A stretch of 64,000 nt of DNA from Sphingomonadaceae bacterium. GTDB taxonomy: Bacteria; Pseudomonadota; Alphaproteobacteria; Sphingomonadales; Sphingomonadaceae. Under the pieces are notes generated by a model that made no database searches, had not been told where the DNA came from, and was given only the letters and a program-made list of their open reading frames with translations. The translations under genes were made by a program, and so were the position numbers. Below, in pieces: positions 15,794-24,338 of the stretch. The stretch covers positions 41,718 through 105,717 of the forward strand of contig CANGJB010000003.1 of NCBI GenBank assembly GCA_947453945.1, read 5' to 3'. Each line of letters starts with the position of its first letter. Position 1 is the first letter of the stretch.

Positions 15794-18589
15794 TCAAGGC
15801 TTGATCCCAAAGTGCGCGTAGAAGTGCCCGACATTGGGGAACAGCGTCTTCGCCGCCTTGGAAAGCGCTGCCGCCTTGGCCTTGTCGCCCATCTGCTGCG
15901 CCACGATTGAGGCCATATAGAGCGAGGCAGACTGTTCCGGATCGGCAGCCAGCGCCGCCTCATAGTCCGCCATTGCTTCCTTCAGCCGGCCCGCGCGGAA
16001 ATGCACCAGCGCGCGGCTGTCCATGTAGGTCGCCGGATCGGAGTCGAGCTCGATCGCCTTGTTGCAATCGGCCAGCGCGGTATCGAGCGCGGTGTTCCTG
16101 AGCGCGAGATACCAGCACCGCGCATTGCGCAGCCGCGCAGAGGAACTGCGCTTCTCCAGCGCCTCATCCAACATCGCCAGCGCCTCGTCGTGGCGGTCGG
16201 CCTGTTCCAGCCGGTCGACTTTCTCGAGGTAGTTGGAAAGCCCGTCGTCGGTGGTGATGTCCATGCTGGTCGAAAGCAGGTCCAGCCCCTCGTCGGCCTT
16301 CCCCGCCTCAATCAGTTCATAGGCCAGGCTGCTGCGCGCCTCGGCATTGCCTTGTTCGAGATCGTAGGCGGCCTGCGCATCGGCCAGCGAACCGGCGCGG
16401 TTGCCCAGCTTGCTGCGCAGTTCTGATCGCTTGAGATAGCGATCTGCCGAAGCATCCAGCGCGATGGCGCGGGTGTAGTCTGCTTCGGCGGCGGCCCAGT
16501 TGAACAGGCTCCGTTCGAACCATGCGCGGTCGGTCAGGCGGGTGGCGTCGTCGGGCTTGTCGGCAATGCGCGCGTCAAAGATTGCGCGCACTTTGGCGAT
16601 GGCGGGGCTGCCCTTGCGCCGCGCGACATCGTCCCACCACTTGGGATAGGCGGGATCGAGCGAGAGGCGCGCGGTGCGCTCCATTGCGTCGGTGATCGCC
16701 TTGGCGGTGCTGCTCGCCTTGTCCGGCGCAATTTCCGCCCCGCTCTCGCGCGATGTGATGTCTTCCGAAAGCTCGCCGCCTGCCAGCGCGATGCGGCGCT
16801 GCCAACTGGCGGCCGGGAATTCGAGGCTCCCCGGATCGCCGCCGCTTAGCGTCACGCCCTTGCCCTCATCGGGCAGGCGCCACACGGTGTGGAGCCGCGC
16901 GTGCCAGGGTTCGCTGATCAGCGCAGGGATCGCCCGCCAGGCCGCCCGGTCGCGCGGGGCATCGTAATTGACCCGCAGGCTGGGCGGCACGGCAACGGCA
17001 TAGTGCCCATCGCGGTACTTCCAGTTGGGATAGGCGATCCCGTCGAACTCCAGCGTCCACACTGCTGCTTGCGCATCCCACACCGAACGCGGCTGGCCAA
17101 CAAAGGTATCGCCGATCCAGCTGGTCGCGGCCTTCTCCGCAAAGGCGGTTAGCTTCTCGTCGTAGTTCGGGCCCGGATCGACCTTGTAGGCCGCGCCATA
17201 CGTCCCGTTGTAGCGCAGGGTCATGTGGTAGGGCGTGGCAAGGTGCGGCCCTGCGGTCATGTCATAGGCGACATCGGCTTCGATATCAGGGCGGGTATGC
17301 GCGCGGTCGGGCAGATCGAGCAGCACCGGCTTGCTGCCCTCGATCGTGCCGCCCATCGGCAGGACATGGCCATAGCGCGGCACGTCGCGGAGATCGGCGA
17401 GGCGCGAACCCAGCATCGTGCCGTCGAGCCAGAAGTCCTCCTCTCCCACTTTCGCGTGCACGAACACGTGATCGAACGCGAGCGCGGCAGGCACCATGTC
17501 GGGCACCGCATCGCCGCGCTTGCTGCTGGCCATCACCGGTTCGGCCTTGATCCCCAGCCGATCGAGCACGGCGAGGAGCAGCATGGTCTTGGCCTTGCAG
17601 TCGCCATAGCGCTTGGCCCAGGTGTCGGCCGGAGCCTGCGGCACATAGTTGCCATTGCCCATCGCGATCAGTTCATAGCGCACCTCGTCCTGCACCAGCC
17701 GCAGCGCATCGGCCATGCGGCGCAGCGGATCGGGCGAGCGCGCGGCGATGGCATCGACCCGCGTGGCCAGATCGGTGCCCGGCGCGATGGCGTCCTTCAC
17801 CGCATAAAGCGGCGCCATCACCTTGGCGACGGCGGCCCAATCGGGAAAGCTGGAGTACTGGAGCAGCGGCAGCGGTGTGAAGCGCGATGGCGCGTTCTTG
17901 GGCACTTCGGGCAGCTTGGGCACGGGCAGCGGCACCACGATTTCGGTCCATGTGCCATCGATCGGCCTCGGCACCGGGACAACGCCGGGGGCCAGCGATT
18001 TCACGGTCAACGGGTTTGCCGTCTTCCATACCAGCCGCGCGCGGCCGAAGCCTACCTTGAGCGGAGCGGGCAGCAGCACCAGCCCGTCCTGCACATGGCC
18101 AGCCAGCGCGCTGTCGCGCTCGGAAATGCTGAAGACCATGCGCAGCACATCGCCCACGCGCAGCCCTTCGATATGCTTGACCGCAGTGAGCTGGCCATCG
18201 ACCATCAGCCGTTCCAGCCCGGCCTCGCGGCGGATCACGCTGATGCCCTCGCCCTTGCCCAGCACATCGATCACCTGATCGCCGCGCAGAATCTCAAGCT
18301 TGTGCAGCGAGAGATCGCCGTGATCGGGCTGCCAGCCGAGCGTCAGCGTGCCCATCTGCAGCAGCGCCTCGGGGCTGGAGGCCTGGCGCTGGGTGTCGAT
18401 ATAGACGGTGGTGGTGTCGCCATCGACTTGCACCTGCTCGTCGAAGCGCACCGCACCATCGGCCTTGAGCACGGGCGGGGCCGGCGTGACCCAGGCGGGA
18501 ACGGAAGCGACGAGGACCTTGTCGGCGGCCTGCACCGGGCAGGTGGACAGCGCGGACAGACAGACTGCGCCGATAAGCTTGTTTCGCAA
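15794..18589 (-). CDS. DUF3857/transglutaminase-like exported protein with C-terminal TPRs
   Basis: A 931-residue protein. The N-terminus MRNKLIGAVCLSALSTCPVQ-AADK looks like a signal peptide, giving a periplasmic or surface location. The DUF3857 region comes first. A transglutaminase core follows, with Cys331 in YGDCKAKT, His in FDHVFVH and Asp in FWLDGTML, the papain-like triad order. The last 240 residues are TPR-like helical repeats (DRAWFERSLFNWAAAEADYTRA and similar). The TTG at 18589 is the only start that keeps the signal peptide; it lacks a strong Shine-Dalgarno. Substrate unknown. It sits in the gap between nusG and rplK on the opposite strand. Confidence 0.87.
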   Translation of the reverse strand: MRNKLIGAVCLSALSTCPVQAADKVLVASVPAWVTPAPPVLKADGAVRFDEQVQVDGDTTTVYIDTQRQASSPEALLQMGTLTLGWQPDHGDLSLHKLEILRGDQVIDVLGKGEGISVIRREAGLERLMVDGQLTAVKHIEGLRVGDVLRMVFSISERDSALAGHVQDGLVLLPAPLKVGFGRARLVWKTANPLTVKSLAPGVVPVPRPIDGTWTEIVVPLPVPKLPEVPKNAPSRFTPLPLLQYSSFPDWAAVAKVMAPLYAVKDAIAPGTDLATRVDAIAARSPDPLRRMADALRLVQDEVRYELIAMGNGNYVPQAPADTWAKRYGDCKAKTMLLLAVLDRLGIKAEPVMASSKRGDAVPDMVPAALAFDHVFVHAKVGEEDFWLDGTMLGSRLADLRDVPRYGHVLPMGGTIEGSKPVLLDLPDRAHTRPDIEADVAYDMTAGPHLATPYHMTLRYNGTYGAAYKVDPGPNYDEKLTAFAEKAATSWIGDTFVGQPRSVWDAQAAVWTLEFDGIAYPNWKYRDGHYAVAVPPSLRVNYDAPRDRAAWRAIPALISEPWHARLHTVWRLPDEGKGVTLSGGDPGSLEFPAASWQRRIALAGGELSEDITSRESGAEIAPDKASSTAKAITDAMERTARLSLDPAYPKWWDDVARRKGSPAIAKVRAIFDARIADKPDDATRLTDRAWFERSLFNWAAAEADYTRAIALDASADRYLKRSELRSKLGNRAGSLADAQAAYDLEQGNAEARSSLAYELIEAGKADEGLDLLSTSMDITTDDGLSNYLEKVDRLEQADRHDEALAMLDEALEKRSSSARLRNARCWYLALRNTALDTALADCNKAIELDSDPATYMDSRALVHFRAGRLKEAMADYEAALAADPEQSASLYMASIVAQQMGDKAKAAALSKAAKTLFPNVGHFYAHFGIKP

Positions 18590-18792
18590 GTGAGGCCCCG
18601 AAATATCAGATTGAACACCAAGCGATAACCGAACCCGGCCAAAGCGCAACGGCAGGTCAGACCGATTTGGTCGGCTCTTCGCAGGACCGGGCAGGACCGG
18701 GCAGGGCTCAGGGCCATTGCCAAACCCGCGCATGCCCGCTATGCGCGCCGACTTCCGGCAAGGGCTTGCTCTTGCCTGATTCCGCGCGGGAG

Positions 18793-18843
18793 GGTGCAGC
18801 TTGCACCTGTCTGACCGCTCACTCTGCGGGGCCAGCTGGCCCC
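18793..18843 (+). promoter_or_regulatory. Two hairpins in the rplK leader
   Basis: GGTGCA-GCT-TGCACC (18793-18807) and the perfect palindrome GGGGCCAGCTGGCCCC (18828-18843) lie in the last 75 bases before rplK. L1 is known to bind the rplK leader mRNA and repress its own operon; these hairpins are candidates for that site. I have not matched them to a known L1 target. Confidence 0.4.
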
Positions 18844-18852
18844 AACAGGACG

Positions 18853-18860
18853 AAAGGAGG
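18853..18860 (+). promoter_or_regulatory. Strong ribosome-binding site deciding the GTG start of rplK
   Basis: AAAGGAGG, five bases before GTG 18866. It is the strongest Shine-Dalgarno match seen near this block and supports GTG as the rplK start. Confidence 0.85.
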
Positions 18861-18865
18861 CCTCC

Positions 18866-19297
18866 GTGGCCAAGAAAATTGATGGATACATCAAGCTGCA
18901 GGTTGCAGCTGGTGAAGCGAAGCCCTCGCCGCCGATCGGGCCTGCGCTCGGTCAGCGCGGTGTCAACATCATGGGTTTCTGCAAGGAATTCAACGCCGCG
19001 ACTCAAGAGGTCGAGAAGGGCACCCCGCTGCCCACGATCATCACGGTCTATTCGGACAAGTCGTTCACCTTCGTGACCAAGACTCCGCCGGCCACCTTCC
19101 TCATCAAGAAGGTGCTGGGCCTGAAGTCGGGTTCGAAGGAGCCGGGCAAGATCTCGGCCGGCACGATCACCCGTGCGCAGCTCGCTGAAGTGGCGCAGAC
19201 CAAGATGGTTGACCTTAACGCCAACGACATCGACGCTGCGGTCAAGATCATTGAAGGCTCGGCTCGCGCCATGGGCCTTCAGGTTGTGGAGGGCTGA
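18866..19297 (+). CDS. rplK: 50S ribosomal protein L11
   Basis: A 143-residue L11: [20 protein letters not shown], then [24 protein letters not shown] and the C-terminal rRNA-binding domain with [17 protein letters not shown]11 binds the GTPase-associated centre of 23S rRNA. GTG start with a strong ribosome-binding site. rplA follows after four bases, in the usual order. Confidence 0.98.
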   Translation: MAKKIDGYIKLQVAAGEAKPSPPIGPALGQRGVNIMGFCKEFNAATQEVEKGTPLPTIITVYSDKSFTFVTKTPPATFLIKKVLGLKSGSKEPGKISAGTITRAQLAEVAQTKMVDLNANDIDAAVKIIEGSARAMGLQVVEG

Positions 19298-19301
19298 TCC
19301 G

Positions 19302-20000
19302 ATGGCAATTACCAAGAACCAGAAGTCGCTCGCCGAAAAGCTGGGTGACAACCAGAAGCTCTACAAGATTGATGAAGCGATCCAGCTTCTGAAGGACCTC
19401 AAGCGCACCAAGTTCGACGAATCGATCGAAGTCGCGCTGAACCTCGGTGTTGATCCGCGCCACGCCGACCAGATGGTCCGCGGCATGGTCACGCTGCCTT
19501 CGGGCACCGGCAAGGACGTCAAGGTTGCCGTGTTCGCACGCGGCGACAAGGCCGAAGCGGCTCTCGCCGCCGGGGCTGACAAGGTCGGCGCCGAAGACCT
19601 GCTCGAGGACATGCAGAACGGCAACCTCGATTACGGCCGCGTGATCGCGACGCCCGACATGATGGGCATCGTCGGCCGCCTCGGCAAGGTTCTGGGCCCC
19701 AAGGGCCTGATGCCGAACCCGAAGCTCGGCACCGTCACGCCGAACGTCGCTGATGCGGTCAAGGCTGCCAAGGCTGGCCAGATCGAGTTCCGCGTCGAAA
19801 AGGCGGGCATCATCCACGGCGGCATCGGCAAGATGAGCTTCTCGAACGAGCAGCTGCGCGCCAACTTCGATGCCTTCGTCGATGCGATCGTGAAGGCGAA
19901 GCCCGCTGGCGCCAAGGGCAAGTACCTGCGCCGCGTCGGCCTGTCCTCGTCGATGGGTCCGGGCCTCAAGGTCGACGTCGCGGAAGTCCACGGCGGCTGA
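19302..20000 (+). CDS. rplA: 50S ribosomal protein L1
   Basis: A 232-residue L1 with the domain I/II motifs [52 protein letters not shown] and [21 protein letters not shown]1 builds the mobile stalk of the large subunit and represses its operon. ATG 19302 gives the standard N-terminus. A strong terminator follows 22 bases after the stop. Confidence 0.98.
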   Translation: MAITKNQKSLAEKLGDNQKLYKIDEAIQLLKDLKRTKFDESIEVALNLGVDPRHADQMVRGMVTLPSGTGKDVKVAVFARGDKAEAALAAGADKVGAEDLLEDMQNGNLDYGRVIATPDMMGIVGRLGKVLGPKGLMPNPKLGTVTPNVADAVKAAKAGQIEFRVEKAGIIHGGIGKMSFSNEQLRANFDAFVDAIVKAKPAGAKGKYLRRVGLSSSMGPGLKVDVAEVHGG

Positions 20001-20022
20001 TCTGGCCACACGGCTGAAACAC

Positions 20023-20057
20023 AAAAGGCCGGGAGGGGAAACCTTCCCGGCCTTTTT
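20023..20057 (+). terminator. Rho-independent terminator of rplKA
   Basis: AAAAGGCCGGGAGG, loop GGAAA, then CCTTCCCGGCC followed by six Ts. A GC-rich stem with A/T flanks and a T-run, right after rplA. The A-run on the left also allows it to end transcription from the opposite strand (the cytochrome genes). Confidence 0.9.
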
Positions 20058-20073
20058 TGCTGAGCTTGGGGCT

Positions 20074-20448
20074 TCAGCGCAGCGTGGCGAGATAGGCGAC
20101 CACGTTGTCGCGATCGGAAGGCTTGGGGATGCCAGCATAGGGCATCTTGTTGCCCTTCACGAGGCCCTGCGGGTTGGTGAGGTAAGCGGTGAGCTTGTCC
20201 TGGCTCCAGGCAAAGCCCGCCGCGCTCATCGCGGCGGAATAATGATAGCCCGGCAGCGAGCCAGCCTTGCGACCAACGACGCCATAAAGCCGCGGACCGA
20301 TGCCTGGCGGCGAATTTGTGGTGTTGCCGTGGCAAGTGGAACACACGCGCTTGAAGAACGCGCCGCCGGCGGCAGCGTCACCCGCCAGTGCCGGAGTGGA
20401 GCCAAGCGCAAGTGCGGCGAGAGACGCCGCGATCAGAATGCGAGCCAT
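20074..20448 (-). CDS. Periplasmic c-type cytochrome (class I)
   Basis: A 124-residue cytochrome c with a signal peptide ([22 protein letters not shown]), one heme-binding CSTCH at Cys36-His40, and a distal methionine candidate in KGNKMPYAG. The [11 protein letters not shown]-terminal helix is typical of cytochrome c-550/c-552 types. It would be a soluble electron carrier. Its start overlaps the stop of the upstream porin-cytochrome by 16 bp, so the two are one operon. It may take electrons from that protein. Confidence 0.92.
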   Translation of the reverse strand: MARILIAASLAALALGSTPALAGDAAAGGAFFKRVCSTCHGNTTNSPPGIGPRLYGVVGRKAGSLPGYHYSAAMSAAGFAWSQDKLTAYLTNPQGLVKGNKMPYAGIPKPSDRDNVVAYLATLR

Positions 20449-21800
20449 GTGAAAATTCTCAGTGCGTTGTTGTCGGAGGCATTGGCGCCCGATCCATCGT
20501 AGTTGCGGCGCGCGCCGTCGAAGCGGCCATAAGCGGTGTACTGGACGCCGAGCCGCGCGTTGACCAAGGGCCCGAGCGGCGAGGAGCCGTCGCCCCAGGG
20601 CGTGTAGTCGAGCTGCGCGATCAGGCCGTTGCTGTCGGGCCGGAGCGCGGGCCCGCCATAGACGACGGCGTTGCGTGAACCGGTGGTGGCAAACGCGCCG
20701 AGCGTGGTGCCAAGCTTGCCGCGCCAGCTGTAACCCACGTCGCCGCGCACTTCGGTCAGCCGCGTGCGTGCGCATTCGGCTGGGAGCAGCGCGAGCGTGC
20801 AAGTGGCGGCAAGGTTCGACGATTCGTGGGTCAACCGCATTTGCGCGGTGAACGTATCGCCCTTGTCGTCGGGCTTCTGGAACGAGGCATCGAGCCCCAC
20901 GTCCGAATAGTGATCGGTGAAAGGCGTGGAGCGATCGCGGCCCGGGTTAAGCGCGGCCTTGAGCGCGATAGCCCCGAGTTCGAGCGTGCCGCCGCCGAAA
21001 TCGCGCTGATAGGCGACGCGGGCATATGGTGCGAGGCCGTGGATGTCTCCGGGACTCACCGGATCCGCGCCGAGCCAGCGCAACGTGCCCGCACGTGGCG
21101 AGGTGTAGGCCCCCGCTTCGAGATAGAGCTTGTGGTCGATCCAGCTGTAGGCGGTGAGGCCCACCGCGTTTTGCGCGAGGCCGCCGTTGATCAAGGGCGC
21201 GGCGCCGGGCGTGCCCGAAACTGCGGTGTCGGTGTAGGGAAAACTCCATGCCGGGGTGGTGTTCCACACGTCCTGCGTGGTCGGGCTGTTGTTGAGCGAG
21301 AGGCCGAACACGGCATCGGAGCCGAGCACGCGGCCCTGCGTCACGGCGCGCAGATCGACATTGTCCCAGGCGTTCTGGTGGCCGACCCCATCATGCGTGA
21401 TCTGGACAAAACCGCCGAAATGCTTGCCGACGCCGCCCGCCACGAAGAGGCTGACCTGATCGAGCGCAAAGTTGTTGTTGGGCTCCAGATGATCGGGCGC
21501 GGGCACCTGATCCTTCTTCGTGTGGGTGTAGGAGGCGATCGCCATGGCGGCGAGCGGCACGTTCCAGCTCTTTGCCCGCATCGTATAGCCGCCGAGCTTG
21601 AACTCGCGGCCGAAGGGGGTGAGCTGTGGGCCAAAGCCGCCGACATGGCAGGCCTGGCAGGGCTGTCCGGTCTGATCGGCAAAACTTGGTACCGCTTGCG
21701 CCGGCCGCGCGAGTGTGAGCGCCAGCAGGCCCAGCCCTGCCGGCACCGCGACGCGCATGGCCAGACGGGCCAGCCCCGCGTTTTCATGGATGTTTTGCAT
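20433..21800 (-). CDS. Cyc2-like fused outer-membrane porin-cytochrome c
   Basis: A 455-residue exported protein. After a signal peptide (cleavage near AQA, residue 36) comes a single N-terminal heme site PCQACH (Cys48-His52) in the context PSFADQTGQPCQACH, followed by LTPFGREFKLGGY. The remaining 380 residues are alternating beta strands with turns (KLYLEAGAYTSP, YARVAYQRDFGGGTLELG, QMRLTHESSN, DVGYSWRGKLGTTLG, LGVQYTAYGRF-), as in an outer-membrane barrel. This one-heme-plus-barrel plan, the ARQTG-CxxCH-FGRxFK pattern and the length match Cyc2, the iron-oxidising porin-cytochrome. The iron role is inference only. It is followed by a small cytochrome c. Confidence 0.75.
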   Translation of the reverse strand: MQNIHENAGLARLAMRVAVPAGLGLLALTLARPAQAVPSFADQTGQPCQACHVGGFGPQLTPFGREFKLGGYTMRAKSWNVPLAAMAIASYTHTKKDQVPAPDHLEPNNNFALDQVSLFVAGGVGKHFGGFVQITHDGVGHQNAWDNVDLRAVTQGRVLGSDAVFGLSLNNSPTTQDVWNTTPAWSFPYTDTAVSGTPGAAPLINGGLAQNAVGLTAYSWIDHKLYLEAGAYTSPRAGTLRWLGADPVSPGDIHGLAPYARVAYQRDFGGGTLELGAIALKAALNPGRDRSTPFTDHYSDVGLDASFQKPDDKGDTFTAQMRLTHESSNLAATCTLALLPAECARTRLTEVRGDVGYSWRGKLGTTLGAFATTGSRNAVVYGGPALRPDSNGLIAQLDYTPWGDGSSPLGPLVNARLGVQYTAYGRFDGARRNYDGSGANASDNNALRIFTWLAF

Positions 21801-21922
21801 AAATCCCTCTGCATCAGTTGCGGTGCAGCATTGCCCACACTGCGCCGGATAGCCGGGCAACGTGCATTTGTAGACAAAGGATAAATTAAATTTTTTTAAT
21901 GGAATAAAACTTAATTCGAGTT

Positions 21923-21960
21923 TTTAAGTAAATATACTTAAATCATGACCTATAAAGGTC
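21923..21960. promoter_or_regulatory. AT-rich palindromes upstream of the porin-cytochrome operon
   Basis: In a stretch of about 120 very AT-rich bases (21883-22000) lie the inverted repeat TTTAAGTA-AATA-TACTTAAA (21923-21942) and GACCT-ATAA-AGGTC (21947-21960). They sit about 125-160 bases before the start at 21800, a plausible place for an activator or repressor. They do not match the Fnr, Fur or RirA motifs I know. No strict -10/-35 pair stands out. Confidence 0.45.
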
Positions 21961-22033
21961 GAAATATTTTGAAATGTCTTACTAAGGACTGATTAATTTT
22001 GTTCGGTCTCGCCGCTTTGTTGCAATAGTGGAT

Positions 22034-23011
22034 TTACCATCTGGCTGGGCTGTACCGCGTGTGCCCGGCAATGATGGGCGAGGTGTAGGTCGGATCATGC
22101 GCGAAGGGTAGCGGAGCCTGATCGCGCAAGGCCTGCAGCACGGCGGCAAAATCGGTCCGGCAGCGAAAACCCAGCTCCCGTTCCGCTAGCGCGGGATCAT
22201 AGACCCGGCCCAGGCTGGTGGGCAGTTGCCAGCCGCGCGCCGCAAACAGCGCCTCCGCATCGGGAAACCGCTCCCGGATCAGCGCGGCGGCATCACGCTT
22301 CAGCGCCTCCGCATCGCCGCGCATAAAGGGCGGCGGCGCGCTCACAAGGTAGAGACCGAAGCCGATCCCCGGCGCCTTTTCCAGCGCCAGGACATGCGCG
22401 GCAGCGGCATCCTCCACGGTCAGGCGGCGGTGGAGCAGCTCGATCGCCTTCAGGTTCTCGCCACTGGGGCGCCGCAGCGTATCATCGTCCTCCGGGAAGA
22501 AGCGTGAGGTGCGCAGCACCGCGCAGGAAAGGCCATGGTCCGCCGCATAGAGCCGGCACAGCCCCTCGGCCGCCAGCTTGGTCACGCCATAGATATTGCG
22601 CGGGGCAAGCGGGCCGGTCGTCTCGTCCAGCCAGACAGCGGCAGGCGCATCCTCGCGGCGGACCGCCTCGCTGATCATCAGCGACGTGGTGGAGGTCATC
22701 ACGAAGCGGTCATGCCCCGCCGCCTTTGCGGCCTCCAGCAAATTGAGCGTGCCGGTCACGTTTACATCGATGAACGTCTGCGCCGGATAGCGCGCGATAT
22801 CGGGCTTGTGCAGCGCGGCGCTGTGGATCACCGCGTCGATGCCGAGCCCCATGGCCCGGTCCACCACCGCGCGGCTGGCAATCGTGCCGACAACATGCGT
22901 CTCCGGCCCGGGGACGACGTCGAGCCCCGTCACCGTGTGCCCCGCAGCCCGCAGCGCCGGGGCAAGAAACCGCCCCAGCCAGCCGGAGGAACCAGTCAGC
23001 AGCACGCGCAT
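22034..23011 (-). CDS. NAD-dependent epimerase/dehydratase (extended SDR)
   Basis: A 325-residue extended SDR: N-terminal RVLLTGSSGWLGRFLAPAL, DAVIHSAALHKPD, the serine region MTSTTSL and catalytic NIYGVTKLAAEG (Tyr/Lys). The substrate-binding half ends in FRCRTDFAAVLQAL. It uses NAD(P) to modify a nucleotide sugar or related compound; the substrate cannot be told. The ATG (23011) overlaps the TGA of the lipoprotein gene before it (TGATG), so the two are coupled. It is the last gene of the cinA operon. Confidence 0.87.
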   Translation of the reverse strand: MRVLLTGSSGWLGRFLAPALRAAGHTVTGLDVVPGPETHVVGTIASRAVVDRAMGLGIDAVIHSAALHKPDIARYPAQTFIDVNVTGTLNLLEAAKAAGHDRFVMTSTTSLMISEAVRREDAPAAVWLDETTGPLAPRNIYGVTKLAAEGLCRLYAADHGLSCAVLRTSRFFPEDDDTLRRPSGENLKAIELLHRRLTVEDAAAAHVLALEKAPGIGFGLYLVSAPPPFMRGDAEALKRDAAALIRERFPDAEALFAARGWQLPTSLGRVYDPALAERELGFRCRTDFAAVLQALRDQAPLPFAHDPTYTSPIIAGHTRYSPARW

Positions 23012-23580
23012 CAATGGCCTCCCGGTCGCTGCAAATTAGCCTTGGTATAGCACTCGGCGACAATGCTGATCCCGCGCCCGTCGGCCAGCCGCAACACGGC
23101 CTTGTGCGATAGCACCGTGCCCGCCGGGCATTCCGGCGAACGGCCCCGGCGGCTCTCCAGCCGCACGCGGTGGAAACCCAGCGGGCGGACGACCATACCG
23201 AACGGTATGCCGGTCATCAGCAGCGTAGCATGCATGCCGGGCGCGAGCCGGGCAGGAACGTACCAGTTCCGCGCGTCAGATAGCACCGCCGTGCCGCACA
23301 GCAGTTGCACATGGCGGAAAGCGACCGGCTCCTCCGGGCCAATGCCCAGCGCGGCGCGGGTGGCGGGGGAAGGGGCTTCATAGGAGGAACGATCAGCCAG
23401 TGCATGGATCGTGGGCGGCGCCGCGATCCCGCGCGCCGCGCACCATGTGCCCAGCGCCGCCGTCGCGCTGTCGTCCGCCGCAAGCGTGCTTTCAAAACGG
23501 CTCAACGTGGGGGCGCAGGCGGCCAGCGAAGCCACCAGCGCAAGCGCAAGGCCTGCCGCAAGCGCAGGCCGCAGGTTCAG
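23011..23580 (-). CDS. Hypothetical lipoprotein with a non-canonical start
   Basis: A protein of about 189 residues not recognised. Its N-terminus is a lipoprotein signal (LRPALAAGLALALVASLAAC) followed by a small domain with conserved-looking Cys in TWCAARGIAAPPTIH and LLCGTAVL, and RNWYVPARLAPGMHATLL. No ATG, GTG or TTG start precedes the signal in frame for a long way. The likely start is CTG 23580, whose bases overlap the TGA of the cinA gene (CTGA), giving translational coupling. GTG further in would cut the signal. Function unknown; probably membrane-anchored. Confidence 0.6.
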   Translation of the reverse strand: MNLRPALAAGLALALVASLAACAPTLSRFESTLAADDSATAALGTWCAARGIAAPPTIHALADRSSYEAPSPATRAALGIGPEEPVAFRHVQLLCGTAVLSDARNWYVPARLAPGMHATLLMTGIPFGMVVRPLGFHRVRLESRRGRSPECPAGTVLSHKAVLRLADGRGISIVAECYTKANLQRPGGH

Positions 23581-24338
23581 ATGCCCCCCGGCACCGAAGC
23601 GCGGCCAACCGCGGCCAGCCCGTCCACCAGCACTTTCGCACAGGCATCGAGCAACGCCTGCTCGGTCGAGCGGATCACGAAGTTCGCGCCCACCTTGCCC
23701 TCGCGGAAGAACGGATAGCTGCCGATCTGGCAACCTTCATGCGCCTTCTCGGTTTCGCGCAGCAGGTCCGCCACTTCGCTCTCCGCCACCCAGCAGCCCA
23801 CCGTGGCTGAAAGCAGCGGCAAGCCGCCTTCCAGCGTGCCGGTCAGGCCATCGAGCATCTGCGCGGTAATCCCCGGCACACCGGCCATGAGAAACACGTT
23901 GCCCGCCTTGATCCCCGGTGCGCCCGAAACCCGGTTGGGAATGAGATCCGCGCCATCCGGCACCCGCGCCATGCGCAGTCGCGCCGGATTGATCCCCCCG
24001 CGCGTCTCGTAATAGCGCGTGAGCATCGCCTCAGCCTCGGGATGGATCACCACCGGTACGCCCAGCGCCTCGGCCACTGCGTCCACGGTAATGTCATCGT
24101 GCGTCGGCCCGATGCCGCCCGTGGTGAACAGGTAATCGTTGCGCGCGCGCAGCGCATTCACCGCCTCGACAATCGCGGCCATGTCATCCGGCACCACGCG
24201 CACTTCGCGCAGGCGAATGCCCTGCACGCCCAGCCACGCCGCCACTTGCGCAATGTTCTTGTCATGCGTGCGGCCAGACAGGATTTCGTCACCGACAACG
24301 ACAAGCGCGGCGGTCCAGATACGGGAGGTTTGGGTCAT
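23577..24338 (-). CDS. CinA-type molybdopterin-binding protein (MoaB/Mog domain)
   Basis: A 253-residue protein with the MoaB/Mog fold: TAALVVVGDEILSGRTHDKN, LFTTGGIGPTHDDITVDAVA (the GGxGxTxxD signature) and NVFLMAGVPGITAQML. It matches the N-terminal half of competence/damage-inducible protein CinA; the C-terminal nicotinamide-nucleotide amidase domain is absent, as in many alphaproteobacteria. It may act as an ADP-ribose or related nucleotide pyrophosphatase. ATG 24338 was chosen because the longer upstream frame is not protein-like. It starts a coupled operon with the lipoprotein and the epimerase. Confidence 0.87.
   Translation of the reverse strand: MTQTSRIWTAALVVVGDEILSGRTHDKNIAQVAAWLGVQGIRLREVRVVPDDMAAIVEAVNALRARNDYLFTTGGIGPTHDDITVDAVAEALGVPVVIHPEAEAMLTRYYETRGGINPARLRMARVPDGADLIPNRVSGAPGIKAGNVFLMAGVPGITAQMLDGLTGTLEGGLPLLSATVGCWVAESEVADLLRETEKAHEGCQIGSYPFFREGKVGANFVIRSTEQALLDACAKVLVDGLAAVGRASVPGGI

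Noticed and set aside
17225..18628. Long plus-strand frame (467 codons) opposite the transglutaminase-like gene
   Set aside because: Antisense shadow: no motif, low-complexity His/Arg/Gly-rich translation, and it runs across the start of the real gene.
20826..21884. Plus-strand frame opposite the porin-cytochrome gene
   Set aside because: Antisense shadow; the minus strand has a signal peptide, heme motif and barrel strands.
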